Shown piece by piece: positions 49,902-60,805 of a DNA stretch of 64,000 bases (positions are counted from its first letter, which is position 1; each line of letters starts with the position of its first letter). This DNA comes from Solen grandis. Taxonomy: Eukaryota > Mollusca > Bivalvia > Adapedonta > Solenidae. Below the pieces are notes generated by a model. It saw nothing but the letters and a program-made list of their open reading frames with translations. It made no database searches and had not been told where the DNA came from. A program made the translations under genes and the position numbers. Where the stretch lies: NCBI GenBank assembly GCA_021229015.1, contig CM037789.1, forward strand, positions 33,182,346 to 33,246,345, given 5' to 3'.

Positions 49902-51688
49902 ATCCCCCGCCGATGAAATCGGGAGGGGGATATTGTTTTGGCGTTGTCCGTCCGTCCGTGCGTCCGTCCGTCCGTCCGTCCGAATTTTGTCCGGAGCATA
50001 ACTCCAAAAGTATTCAAGCTATTGCTTTGAAACTTCACAGGTGGACAGATCTCATTGAGGAGAAGTGCAGTGCACAAGAACCATAACTCTCTTAGCCAAT
50101 TTTGGAGTTATTGCCCTTTTTATTTTTTTTTTGTCCGGAGCATAACTCCAAAAGTATTCAAGCTATTGCTTTGAAACTTCACAGGTGGACAGATCTCACT
50201 GAGGAGAAGTGCAGTGCACAAGAACCATAACTCTCCTTAGCCGAATTTTGGAGTTATTGCCCTTTGTTATTTTTCATACTTGATTTTTGTCCGGAGCATA
50301 ACTCCAAAAGTATTCAAGCTATTGCTTTGAAACTTCACAGGTGGACAGATCTCATTGAAGAGAAGTGCAGTGCACAAGAACCATAACTCTTCTTAGCCGA
50401 ATTTTGGAGTTATTGCCCTTTGTTATTTTTTCATACTTGATTTTTGTCCGGAGCATATCTCCAAAAGTATTCAAGCTATTGCTTTGAAACTTCACAGGTG
50501 GACAGATCTCATTGAGGAGAAGTGCAGTGCACAAGAACCATAACTCTCCTTATCCGAATTTTGGAGTTATTGCCCTTTGTTATTTTTCATACTTGATTTT
50601 TGTCCGGAGCATATCTCCAAAAGTATTCAAGCTACTGCTTTGAAACTTCACAGGTGGACAGATCTCATTGAGGAGAAGTGCAGTGCACAAGAACCATAAC
50701 TCTCCTTAGCCGAATTTTGGAGTTATTGCCCTTTGTTATTTTTCATACTTGATTTTTGTCCGGAGCATAACTCCAAAAGTATTCAAGCTATTGCTTTGAA
50801 ACTTCACAGGTGGACAGATCTCATTGAAGAGAAGTGCAGTGCACAAGAACCATAACTCTTCTTACCAATTTTGGAGTTATTGCCCTTTGTTATTTTTCAT
50901 ACTTGATTTTTGTCCGGAGCATACTCCAAAAGTATTCAAGCTACTGCTTTGAAACTTCACAGGTGGACAGATCTCATTGAGGAGAAGTGCAGTGCACAAG
51001 AACCATAACTCTCCTTATCCGAATTTTGGAGTTATTGCCCTTTGTTATTTTTCATACTTGATTTTTGTCCGGAGCATAACTCCAAAAGTATTCAAGCTAT
51101 TGCTTTGAAACTTCACAGGTGGACAGATCTCATTGAGAGAAGTGCAGGCACAAGAACCATAACTCTCTTACCAATTTTGGAGTTATTGCCCTTTGTTATT
51201 TTTCATACTTGATTTTTGTCCGGAGCATATCTCCAAAAGTATTCAAGCTACTGCTTTGAAACTTCACAGGTGGACAGATCTCATTGAGGAGAAGTGCAGA
51301 GCACAAGAACCATAACTCTCCTTATCCGAATTTTGGAGTTATTGCCCTTTGTTATTTTTCATACTTGATTTTTGTCCGGAGCATATCTCCAAAAGTATTC
51401 AAGCTACTGCTTTGAAACTTCACAGGTGGACAGATCTCATTGAGGAGAAGTGCAGTGCACAAGAACCATAACTCTCCTTAGCCGAATTTTGGAGTTATTG
51501 CCCTTTGTTATTTTTCATACTTGATTTTTGTCTCCTACCCATGAAATAGGGAGGGGAATATAGTTTTGAGTGAGTTTTTTTGGCAGTTTTTTGCGTCAGT
51601 TTGATCTTTTACAATGGAGTTACGGCCCCTGATTTATGTTCTGTAAAAACAGCTCCCATTCATGAACTAAATATATTCGGCGGGGGAT
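49902..51688. mobile_element. 1.8-kb TIR element carrying a 156-bp tandem array
   Basis: ATCCCCCGCCGA (49902-49913) is the exact reverse complement of TCGGCGGGGGAT (51677-51688). After a 'gtccgtccgtccgtcc' run, about ten units of 156 bases fill 49,985-51,535. No transposase frame. Ends of this type are common in bivalve genomes (from memory). Confidence 0.8.
49985..51535. repeat. 156-bp tandem repeat, about ten units
   Basis: Each unit has 'ttttgtccggagcataactc', 'caaaagtattcaagctattg', 'aaacttcacaggtggacaga', 'agaagtgcagtgcacaagaa' and 'ttggagttattgccctttgt'. Measured spacings are 157 and 156. Divergence between units is very low, pointing to recent amplification or gene conversion. Confidence 0.95.
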
Positions 51689-51869
51689 TTCGTGTCTGTG
51701 ACACAGCCTTGTTTATCATGACATTTGATTAGAACTTTAAATGTATCACATTGCCGCTTAACAGAACTGAGAGTGATTTATTTTAAGCTAACTGATGAAA
51801 TTCTGTGTTTTAACAGTGCAGTAAAATCCATATCCCACAGTGTGAGTGATATAAATCTGCCGGAACTAC

Positions 51870-52010
51870 TTTTTTGTGTCACCTGTTGTTAGCAGAGGTG
51901 ACACATAGGGTCACTTTTTGTGTCAGTCTGTCCGTCTGTCCATCTGTCACACTATTTCCGTCCTGCTTCAGCAGGTGACACATGTCTTCCAGAGAACACT
52001 CTTGTTTATA
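51870..52010. repeat. Dispersed repeat (second copy of 42,835 type)
   Basis: See the copy at 42,835. This one has 'gtgtcacctgttgttagcag' and ends near 'cagcaggtgacacatg', which is its partial complement, so the element is foldback-like. Confidence 0.6.
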
Positions 52011-52073
52011 AAGGGTATGTACATGAGCAGCAGCAGTTAGCATAAAATAAAAAAAGAAAATGTGTTTGTTTAG

Positions 52074-52198
52074 AGTGAATACAAAATATATCTAATCTAG
52101 AAGTGATACAATTTTGACATTTCAACGCAACTACGTGCTAGTGAAAATATTAAATTGTATCACTTCTTGATGAAGTATATTCCATATCCACTCAAAAA
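52074..52198. mobile_element. Small foldback element
   Basis: 'agaagtgatacaattt' near 52,100 and its exact complement 'aaattgtatcacttct' near 52,153 form a hairpin, with weaker pairing outward to about 52,196. Confidence 0.55.
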
Positions 52199-52802
52199 AC
52201 AACAAAAAAAACAAATATTCTTTATATATCACACTTTCACATCCAGTTCTGTTACATAATGTTATATCATACTATGTCTTTTCACACTATGCACATTACA
52301 TGAAAACAAAGTGGGATGCTAGATATTAGTTATCTTTAGTGATGGTTCAAGTTTTACATCCTCTGTGGTCATTGTTGAGGTTTGCGATGAATTATTTAAT
52401 GAGATAATAGGCGGGCCTGACCTTGATATGCATTGAAAAGTGTTTGTTTAAATTTTTTTGGCATTTTCCCTAAATATTACTAAATTGAATTTTTTCCTTT
52501 TCCATAAATGTTACTAAATTAACTAATTTTAAGCAGAACTGGCATTATAGGACTTTCTCCCTAAGACCTTATTCAGATCTGCCAACCTGTCTAGGAAATC
52601 TCATTCCGTCTGGATTCTCAATAGCCATGAGTTGAATGCCTGTACTGAATCTGTCTTGTAATGATTACATTTAAACCATGTTGCGTTTTTTTTTTAAAAT
52701 TAATTTTCTTTTATTTTAAGCTGACCTGAGCACAACATGCTATAGGCACTGTGTATCTGTTGCGTGCAGTGTGTCATCCTTTGTCATATCATTTACCAGT
52801 CC

Positions 52803-53105
52803 AGGATGCCATGTGGGTAAAGTGTTACCCCCTGAATCAGGAGGTCGTTGGTTCAATCTCCAGCAAAACATAGCAAAGTCTGTTAATGGAACTGGTATAG
52901 CTCCCTTGCTTGGTGCTCAGCATATAAGGGTAGTTCCAGGACCGACTGGCTGGATGTCAGGATAATGTGACTGGGTGTAGTTTCATGCCACTTGACTACG
53001 GTGTGCTACTTCAGTATAGCAGCACTATCATATCTGTCTCAAGTAGACATCATCTCCAAATAAATGAAATACTGTCAGTTGGATGTTCAACCCAGTGTAC
53101 AAAAA
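52803..53105 (+). mobile_element. tRNA-derived SINE
   Basis: Head with 'gtaaagtgttaccccctgaa' and B-box-like 'ggttcaatctcc', then the shared body 'ggtagttccaggaccgactg', 'gtcaggataatgtgactggg', 'tgtctcaagtagacatcatc' and tail 'ttggatgttcaaccc'. Confidence 0.75.
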
Positions 53106-54190
53106 CATATTAAACAGCGATAGGAAACTCCTGTAAAAGCCCGTGGAAAATGTCCTTGAAAACATGAGGTCTGCAAAATGAAAAGTTTTCCTGGGGATTG
53201 ATATTTATGGATACGGATTTCCACAAGATGAAATCAATGAAAACAAGAAAATATCTGTGTCAAAGCAGTATGCGAAGTTATGAATCATATTCAGTGATAG
53301 TTCTAGTTTATAGCAGCTTGTTAACAGGAGATGGTGAAATTTAAGAAAATAATTTTCAACACTCCCTAGTTAATATTAGTGAAGTCTTTGTTTCTTGAGA
53401 AATGAACATGGAAAGTGTAGTCACATTGCTCAGGAAAATGCTATTTTCATAAACGCAACTTCGACGAAATCGGTAAAATTTAGAATACAATATCCTGGAA
53501 GGATACATTTCGCAACATGGCGCCTTCACTAGTTCAGTTAATCCTATGAAGTTAGAGCATGCAGGAAAAGTGAATGAATTCTAAATATAGGTTTTTACAG
53601 TCTAAATATAGTTTCAATACCGTCTGTGATGGGGAAACCATCAAATTACTTTAACGATTTTGGATGGTTGCATTGGGTGACATTGCATCCTTAGATGGGT
53701 GTTGATAGACGTAATACACACATAAAGTTAAAAAATCAAATTCTTAAACAACTGAACAAGCTAATAATGCAGAGGTGAGTGATCTAGTCCCACTATTACC
53801 CTCTTGTTTGATGATTGATTATCATTCAGTGAATGAATCATCCAAAAGAAAAAAAAATGAAGTAGAGGGTCAGTAATCTCAATAAAAATTTGCTGTCGGC
53901 TGAATTGATTACTTCAAAAACAATTTTAGCTAATTAAAATTTATGATGATTTGTTCATTCAATTTCACAGCCATGCTAAAAAGAATGCTTCTTCTGAACA
54001 CCAGAGGATGTGTATTGATTTCAACAGAAAAATAGTTCATTAAAATATTTATTTTTTATAACCATGGCGGGATCTTTTAACCTTTTATTCATTCATGTTA
54101 TTTATTCCTTCCTTTATTTTTACTTTCTCAAACTTTCTTTCAGCATTCATTTATGAATCATTTTTCAATTTTGACAGGATTTATTTTCAT
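53106..54190. other. Intergenic, nothing recognised
   Basis: No exon with splice signals seen. Confidence 0.4.
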
Positions 54191-54194
54191 TTGA

Positions 54195-54425
54195 TTTTTT
54201 TTAGTCAGCTGAGCGTTTTTCCCCCCTACTTTATCAGAGGACCATAGGCATTTTCCCCTCTGAAAATTTCTTGAATTTCATGCAGTTTTCCCTTAATTTG
54301 CTATTTACCCGCAGGATTTTTCATTCCCCAAAGAAAAGAAGATTGTTCCTTTTCTCCCCAAAGTATTGCATTCAAGTTTTTCCTAATCATCAGAAAAATT
54401 ATATTCTTCATAAAAGGTTAGGTCA
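54195..54425. repeat. Dispersed repeat ('cccctctgaaaatt' family)
   Basis: Same orientation relative of 35,830-36,090. Confidence 0.5.
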
Positions 54426-54789
54426 GTTTGACATTACATTGAAATAATGCAGGATTATTTTTTTCAACTCATAAAATGATAACATCTGCTCATTCATAGT
54501 GTATGATTTGGTTATATTTCATGAATATTTCTAAAAATATATCACAGGCAAGACATTGTATAACCAAGTGTAATCGCTCCAAGATATATGGGTAGTGAGC
54601 AGAATTGATTTTTAGCTTATATGAGGCGCAGTGATATGTATATGACTCAGTTCGGTTTATACTGCGCTTTATTAAATTTATATCTTTATTGTAATGGGGA
54701 TATCAATATATCCAGCATGCTGTTCACCAAGTCTGTTGTTTTTGGAATGTCTTAATGTAATAGAGATAAGATTTCAACACTTGTATTTA

Positions 54790-54930
54790 TTAGGAGCAGT
54801 GGTCCAGTCGTAGGACATGTGCTTTGGGATTGAGAGGTCCTGGGTTTGAGTTCTGGACACTGCTAATTTCCTTGAGCAGCCCACATTGTTTTTCTTCCCC
54901 TAAGTGTAAATTGGTAGACCAGGAGTAAAA
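54790..54930 (+). mobile_element. Possible tRNA-related SINE
   Basis: 'gcagtggtccagtcgtagga' (A-box-like) and 'cctgggtttgagttctgg' (B-box-like). The body is not shared with the 59,083 family. Confidence 0.4.
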
Positions 54931-55108
54931 GCTGTTATGTCTGTGAACGTGCACATGGCATGAAACTTTGACTAAAAGTTGTTACATCTGTGAACTTGCA
55001 CAAGTCATATTGACACTTAATTTAACTATAAAGTACCTTACTTGTACTTTCTTGGCACAGAACTAGCTGTTGTGGTGTGATTTGAATACCAAAGGTCCCA
55101 AGTTTGAT

Positions 55109-55270
55109 TTAAGGTAAAATCCATGTAATGGTTCCGCTATGTCTTGGACCACTTAACCTCTACCAAAATAAACAAGGTACCCTTATGAAACATTTGGAAA
55201 CCTTGGGTATCTCCGTGAAAGGCCATGAGGTCTGAAATGTAGCGGAACCATTATAGGGACTTTACCTTAA
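55109..55270. mobile_element. TTAA-bounded MITE, second family
   Basis: TTAAGGTAAAATCC at the left and 'gggactttaccttaa' at the right. The inner 'aatggttccgct' is matched by 'agcggaaccatt'. 162 bases, bounded by TTAA at both ends. Confidence 0.7.
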
Positions 55271-56335
55271 GCTTTCAGCAATAGGATTTCACTTGATCTC
55301 ATTCAGGTCTTATAAATTGATGTTAACAATTTGTCCTGATTAAAAACACTTAAATACATGTAACAAGAATAGAATTATAAAATCAAGCATTTTTTTCTTC
55401 ATTTTAACTGTTATTTTATTTCTTTGAAATAATTTTCATCTCAAATCAGTTCGATTGTTCCACCTGGATCTTTTTAATTATAAGAGAACATTTTCACTGG
55501 CTTTTTGAATTAGAGAATGACAGATTGTGGCCTTAATTCACTGGCTGTGTAGTCCTTCAGAAGTAAAAAGTCCATTTATTCATCTGTTTCTTTTATGATT
55601 TTGGCCATATTTTGGGTTATATTGATTCATTAATGGTAATTATTTGGTGAGTGAGTTTTCATATACATCCTCAAATTCAGTGCAATATCTTAAAGAAAAT
55701 CAAGACAACACTGTATGGAGATTCACTTTGTAAATTAAGTTAAACCCAACAAAGTCCCCTACCATTGTTTACACATGAAACTTGGTATATGAATAGATGG
55801 CAGTATGGAGATTCTGCACATGCTTTGTTGTTTTTTCTCAGACCAAAATTCTGGTTGCTATGGTAATGGAAAGAAAAAAAATGAAAACTTTAAAAATCAT
55901 CTCCTTCAAAACTACCGACCAGATTTCAAAATATTTTTGAAGTGAAATATCCCCCCCCCCCCCATCTAAAAAAACATGGCCACCAGGCCCGGGCCTAATT
56001 TGCCTTATATGTACATAGTGAAAACTTTAAACAACATCTCCCCTGAAACTATTGAGCAGAATTTGATTAAACTTGGCAGGGGTGATCATTGGGCAAACCT
56101 TAACAATAGTTGCTAAAATAAAATAAACTTGATCCATGCAGTACTCTGGTTGCCATGGCAATGAAAAGAAAAAAAAATAAAACTTTAAAAATCATCTCCT
56201 TCAAAACTTCTGGCCAGATTTCAAAATATTTTATTACTGATGTTCCTTGTGTAACCCACTACCAAGATTGCTAAAATTATTCTGATCCATTAAAAAGTCA
56301 TGGCCACCATAGGCGGGGGGCAATTTGCCTTATAT

Positions 56336-57496
56336 CTTCTTCTTCTTCTTCCTTGATGTACATAACCCACTCTGGGGTATTGTCGTACATGAGTGTATGT
56401 ACAAAGATGTGTGTACGGCGCGCATGTATGTACAGTGCAGAGTAAAAACAGTTAAAACAGGCAAATTCTCAGTTTACCCCAGCGTCACCAGGCCTCTCTT
56501 GAAAGCCTCTACGCTATCGACAGAGATAATTTGCATGGGAAGCTGGTTCCACAGTCTGATAGCAGAGGGAAAGAAAGAGTGCAGATAGGCGTCTGTACGA
56601 CAAAAGGGTAAGAGGTAGCGGGTGCCGTGCCCGCGGGTATTTATGGCTGATGGGTGAAGGAAGGTTTCTGGAGGGATGTCAATGAGGCCATGAACAATCC
56701 TATAGACCATAACTAGCTTGGCATGGGAGCGTCGTTCGTCAAGGGGCTGCCATCCTAGGTCAGCTACCATCTGGCTGGTGCTGCACGTGGTGAGATAATT
56801 CCCCTTCACGAAGCGTGCTGCTCTACGCTGTACAGCTTCGAGGCTGCTGATGCCAGCTTTGGTGTGGGGGTCCCAGGCAGAACTTGCATATTCCATGACT
56901 GGCCTGACAAGGGTTTGGTAACACTGGGCCTTGATGTTCTGAGGGCAGCTTGACAGGTTTCGTCGGAGGAAAGCAAGGCTGTTGTTAGCTTTCTTTGCAG
57001 TTTCTGCTATGTGGTGATTCATGTTTAGCTTCTCGTCTATGTAGACCCCAAGGTATTTCCCCACCTTCACTACTTGGAGCTCGCTGTTGTGGATACAGTA
57101 TGTGGTCTTGATAGGATTTCTCTTCCTTGTGATGCGGACCACCTCACACTTTGAAGGGTTAAATGACATCAGCCAGTCATGTTCCCATTTTTGGAGCTTG
57201 TCTAAGTCGTCCTGCAAGGCTTTGGCATCTTCTGTGGTGCGGATTCTTCTATACAGGAGACTATCATCGGCGAAAAGCCGTGTTGGGGATGTAGTGTGAA
57301 GTGGTAGGTCATTGATGTACAGGAGGAAGAGAAGAGGTCCGATCACTGATCCTTGGGGCACGCCGGAAGTGACAGGTGCTGTATCAGAGGACTCTCCTTC
57401 CACCAAGACTTGCTGGGTCCTATCTGTTAGGAAGCTTTGTATCCATTTCAGCAGGTTACCCCTGATTCCATAGTGGCTGAGTTTAATGGCTAGTGA
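56336..57496 (-). mobile_element. LINE (CR1/L2/Jockey group) insertion with (GAA)n tail
   Basis: On the minus strand the reverse-transcriptase frame is followed by about 120 bases of 3' UTR and then a GAA trinucleotide tail (CTT run at 56336-56351 on the + strand). A microsatellite 3' end fits CR1/L2-like elements. The insertion interrupts a repeat read intact at 55,955-56,040 ('ttgccttatatgtacatagt'). Confidence 0.8.
56474..57496 (-). pseudogene. Non-LTR retrotransposon reverse transcriptase, 5'-truncated
   Basis: An open minus-strand frame of about 340 codons ends in a stop at 56,474. It starts mid-domain, because upstream of about 57,496 the frame hits a stop in unrelated repeat DNA. RT motifs present: SGVPQGSVIGPLLFLLYIND, the catalytic RLFADDSLLY, and VGKYLGVYID. 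These are followed by the C-terminal block 'LVRPVMEYASSAWDP...VQRRAARFV' typical of the CR1/L2/Jockey group. The fingers, the first catalytic Asp motif and the endonuclease are missing, so it cannot act alone. No internal stop or frameshift, which suggests recent insertion. Confidence 0.9.
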
Positions 57497-57686
57497 AAAC
57501 TATAGAGACCTGTTCTCCAAAACTGCAGGGCATTTTAGATTTTTTTGACTCAGGTGTTCATTGGGTAACTCTTTACAACTGTTTTTAGTCCCCTACCAGT
57601 GTTTACACCAGAGGAGACTATAGGTGTGCCCTCCGTCTGTCTGTCAGTCTGGATATCTGGATCCCGCCGTAACTTTTAAAAACCTT

Positions 57687-57927
57687 TTAACCCTGTCCCT
57701 CATAGAGGACACCATGAAAAGACCTATGCGAACAGTATAAAACCAGATCAGCCTGCGAGTTACTCGCTGGCTGATCTGGTTTTATGTTGTTCGCTGCTCC
57801 TCAGTGGTCTTGAAATGAGGATTTTGTAATTAAATTTGGTAAGGTTTAACTGTGGTTTTCTGCAGATCAGGCTTTATGTGGTACCTACTGAGTGTGTCAA
57901 AATGAGTCTATATGAGGGAAAGGGTTA
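57687..57927. mobile_element. TTAA foldback MITE, copy 4
   Basis: 241 bases, TTAA at each end, opposite orientation to 39,806, with the central hairpin preserved. It is inserted inside the repeat at 57,587-58,051. Confidence 0.8.
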
Positions 57928-58158
57928 AGATAATACTGGTATATGAATAGATGGCAGTATGGAGATTATGTATGTTACTTTTTTTTTTCTCAAACCAAAT
58001 TTCCGGTTGCTATGGTAATAGAAAAAATATGCACCTCACCGGTAGGGGACTCATGTGTTGCATGCAATACCAGTTACTTGTTTCTTCTGGTTTTTAGGAA
58101 GAAGTGAAATGAAATTAAAATAAGATATAAATTAAAGGGTAGGACTTAATAAATAAGG

Positions 58159-58437
58159 ACATGATGAATATCCATATACAAATTTATGACTTGATGAATA
58201 TCCATATACAAATTTATGACATGATGAATATTCATATACAAATTTATGACATGATGAATATTTATATACAAATTTATGACATGATGAATATTCATATACA
58301 AATTTATGACATGATGAATATTCATATACAAATTTATGACATGATGAATATTCATATACAAATTTATGAATATTCATATACAAATTTATGACATGATGAA
58401 TATTCATATACAAATTTATGACTTGATGAATATTCAT
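58159..58437. repeat. 30-bp minisatellite, about nine units
   Basis: Unit 'acatgatgaatattcatata' + 'caaatttatg', with one shortened unit near 58,350-58,380. Because 30 is divisible by three and the unit lacks stops in some frames, both strands show spurious open frames. Confidence 0.9.
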
Positions 58438-59034
58438 TTACTGGACTTGAACTGGTATGAGCAATGGATTTTTCTTTACTGTGCTGATGTTACAATATGA
58501 TATGAGCAAACCGAGCAAACAAAATCAGAGAATTTCTGAAAGTAGCTGTCTGATTGGGTTCTTCTCTGTTTGCCTTGGTCAAAATGTGTCTATATGAAGT
58601 AAAGGGTAAAACATTTTTTTCATTGTTTTGAATGTTGTTGTTTTTTTAGTATGTTTATTTACCAAACAAGTGTTAAAGTAATCCATCCATCATGAAATTA
58701 AAAATCACGGTCCCTCAAATGCTCAATAAGACTTCAGTGCAGATGCAAGCATCCATCGACTTTTTTTTAAGTCTATAAAGGCTTGCATCTACTATAACAA
58801 TCCTATGATCACTTGACGGACCATGATCACAATTTGATGATGGATGGAATACCTTAAATGAATCTTCAGTCATTGATCTTGACTTCATTATCCAATTGAT
58901 AACTTGTTTTATGAGCATTTTCATCATTGTAACGTTAGTCATTGCTGTCACAAACTGTATTTTTTTTAGAAATGTATCATAACTGTGCAATAAAGTGATG
59001 AAATGTGGATTGTTTTTCATTTAATATAAATTGG

Positions 59035-59440
59035 TTTACCCATTACCTGATATAGACTTGTTTAAACACTGGCAAACAAAACCTAGCGTCAGCATCGGGA
59101 ATGGGTTCGATTCCCGGCCGCGACATACCAGAGTCGTAAAAACTGGTGGTATAGCTCCTTTGCTTGGCGCTCAGCATATAAGGGTAGCTCCAGGACTGGT
59201 TTGACCGGTGTCAGGATAATGTGACTGGGTGTGGTATCATGCCACAGGTCTACAGTTTGAAACTACAGTGTGGCAGCACTATATCTGTCTCAAGAAGACA
59301 TCGTCTCCAAATGACTGAAATACTGTCGGTGGGACGCTAAATCCAAGAAACAAAACGGACGAATATCAGGCAGGTCCTTTTAAGAGCTGTCTGATCCGGA
59401 TATCCTCTGTTTGCTGTTATATGATATTGTAGCTAAGATT
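59035..59440. mobile_element. 'ggcaaac' repeat split by a SINE
   Basis: 'acctgatatagacttg' and 'acactggcaaac' at about 59,046-59,080 continue as 'agagctgtctgatccggata' and 'cctctgtttgc' at about 59,380-59,412. The SINE at 59,083-59,362 lies between them. Confidence 0.55.
59083..59362 (+). mobile_element. tRNA-derived SINE
   Basis: B box 'gggttcgattcccgg' near 59,104, then 'tggtatagctcctttgcttg', 'ctcagcatataagggtagct', 'gtcaggataatgtgactggg' and tail 'gacgctaaatccaagaaac'. This is the best-preserved copy of the family in the window. Confidence 0.8.
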
Positions 59441-60589
59441 TTACACAGGCTACACAACAAGGTAAACCACATGATAATTAGTGTATGCAGTCCCTGCAAT
59501 TTTTATTCAAGATAGAGATGTGTTCATGAAGATTCTTGAAAGGTTATTGCAGATCTTTCACGGATTTATTTTGACTAGGAATTTAATGTAAAACTGTGTA
59601 TATTAACTCTAACAATAACCAGCTACAGATTCATGATCTTCCAATGCACCATCCCGTAATTGTAAAAAAAAAGAAGCATGCTTTATCCATCACATGCTAC
59701 AGCGCTACTGACGGTATAAACCCCATGTTAATCATGTTTATATATTTATAATTTCTACATTTCTTCGTGTGCCGTCACATGACCTCGCAGGCGCTTACTT
59801 CACAGACTGAACGTTGTAATAACATGTAGAAATTCGCTACCTGGGACTGCTGGAGACGCCATGTGCAGAATATGTCACTTTGTCCAGCAAGTACCTTCTT
59901 CGGGGATACCCTATTTTATTTGTTAACGAAAATATCCGAAGTGCATGTACAAAAAAAAAATAATTGATAAAAAAATAAAAACGTTTTCCCGTGCGTTGTA
60001 AACATACACTTGCCGAGTTTATTTGTCAGAGGAACAAAGAGTTCACCAACATGAACAAGGGATAGTAGAAAAAACAAATATATTTTGTTGTTTCTACCTG
60101 CTTTAAGGTCATGGAAGAGTTCCATCACTACCACAACAGGGTTAGTTGAACAACAAAGTTTGAGTCCAAAGTCACGCTAACATGTCGCCCGACTGATATG
60201 TAATGGTTTTGTCTTGTAAAATAATAAATAAACCAGAAATATCTTTACAAAAAAGGTATGCCATACAGCCATTAAACATGTCTGAAAGCATGAATTACAC
60301 ATGCCGAATTTGCCTACAGATAACTGAGCGGTATTAAGCCTCTAAAATCTAAAAGGTATATACAACATATATATGTTACAACAAATCGAAAGAAATGTGC
60401 ATAGATAAAAATGATGAATTGCTGCATATCAGAATAAATTAGATTAAATCGCCTGCGTAGTTTCTTTACTGTTAAGGTGGCAAATCCATATGCGCGGCGC
60501 TAAAAGCTGCTCACAAGCAGCAATAATATCAGTCCATTACTGCAGCACGACAGTCGTTCAGAGAACAGCAGTGGTGCGTTTTTATAGAT
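59441..60589. other. Intergenic, nothing firmly recognised
   Basis: No supported gene. On the minus strand at about 59,864 'cacatggcgtctccagcagt' runs into a GT donor-like site, which could be a short first exon but has no downstream support. Confidence 0.35.
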
Positions 60590-60805
60590 CTTATTATTCA
60601 CGACATGTAGAGAATTTTGCCGGTGCCAGGGATGTGCCGAACCAAAAAGAGGCAAATTTAATTGCAATAATTTCGAGTGCATCCTGTTTGTTCACTCAAG
60701 CACACGAACGTACCACTGATTGCCACAGACATGGATTTTAATGATTGCGATATCGCAGAATTGCCGCTTATGGAGCCTATATGGATGCCCAGCTTTATTT
60801 ACCTA
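60590..60805. repeat. Dispersed repeat (second copy of 43,180 type)
   Basis: See 43,180-43,600. Confidence 0.5.

Larger units (their letters stand above)
55753..58051. mobile_element. Composite of 'agtcccctacc' repeats with nested insertions
   Basis: 'agtcccctaccattgtttac' begins one copy at 55,753. A second copy runs from 'agtcccctaccagtg' (57587-57601) to its complement 'caccggtaggggact' (58037-58051). The blocks 'tatgaatagatggcagtatg' and 'ggttgctatggtaat' occur in both. A LINE fragment (56,336-57,496) and a TTAA MITE (57,687-57,927) are inserted within. Confidence 0.65.

Noticed and set aside
49838..50534. Short open frames with Arg/Pro/Ser-rich repeats
   Set aside because: Come from the GTCCGTCC run and the 156-bp repeat units.
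58132..58437. Repetitive open frames on both strands (about 100 codons)
   Set aside because: A 30-bp minisatellite gives in-phase repeats automatically. No splice, start or transcript evidence.
59840..59880. Minus-strand tiny first exon (MASPAVP then GT)
   Set aside because: Seven codons with a plausible donor is too little without a matching downstream exon.
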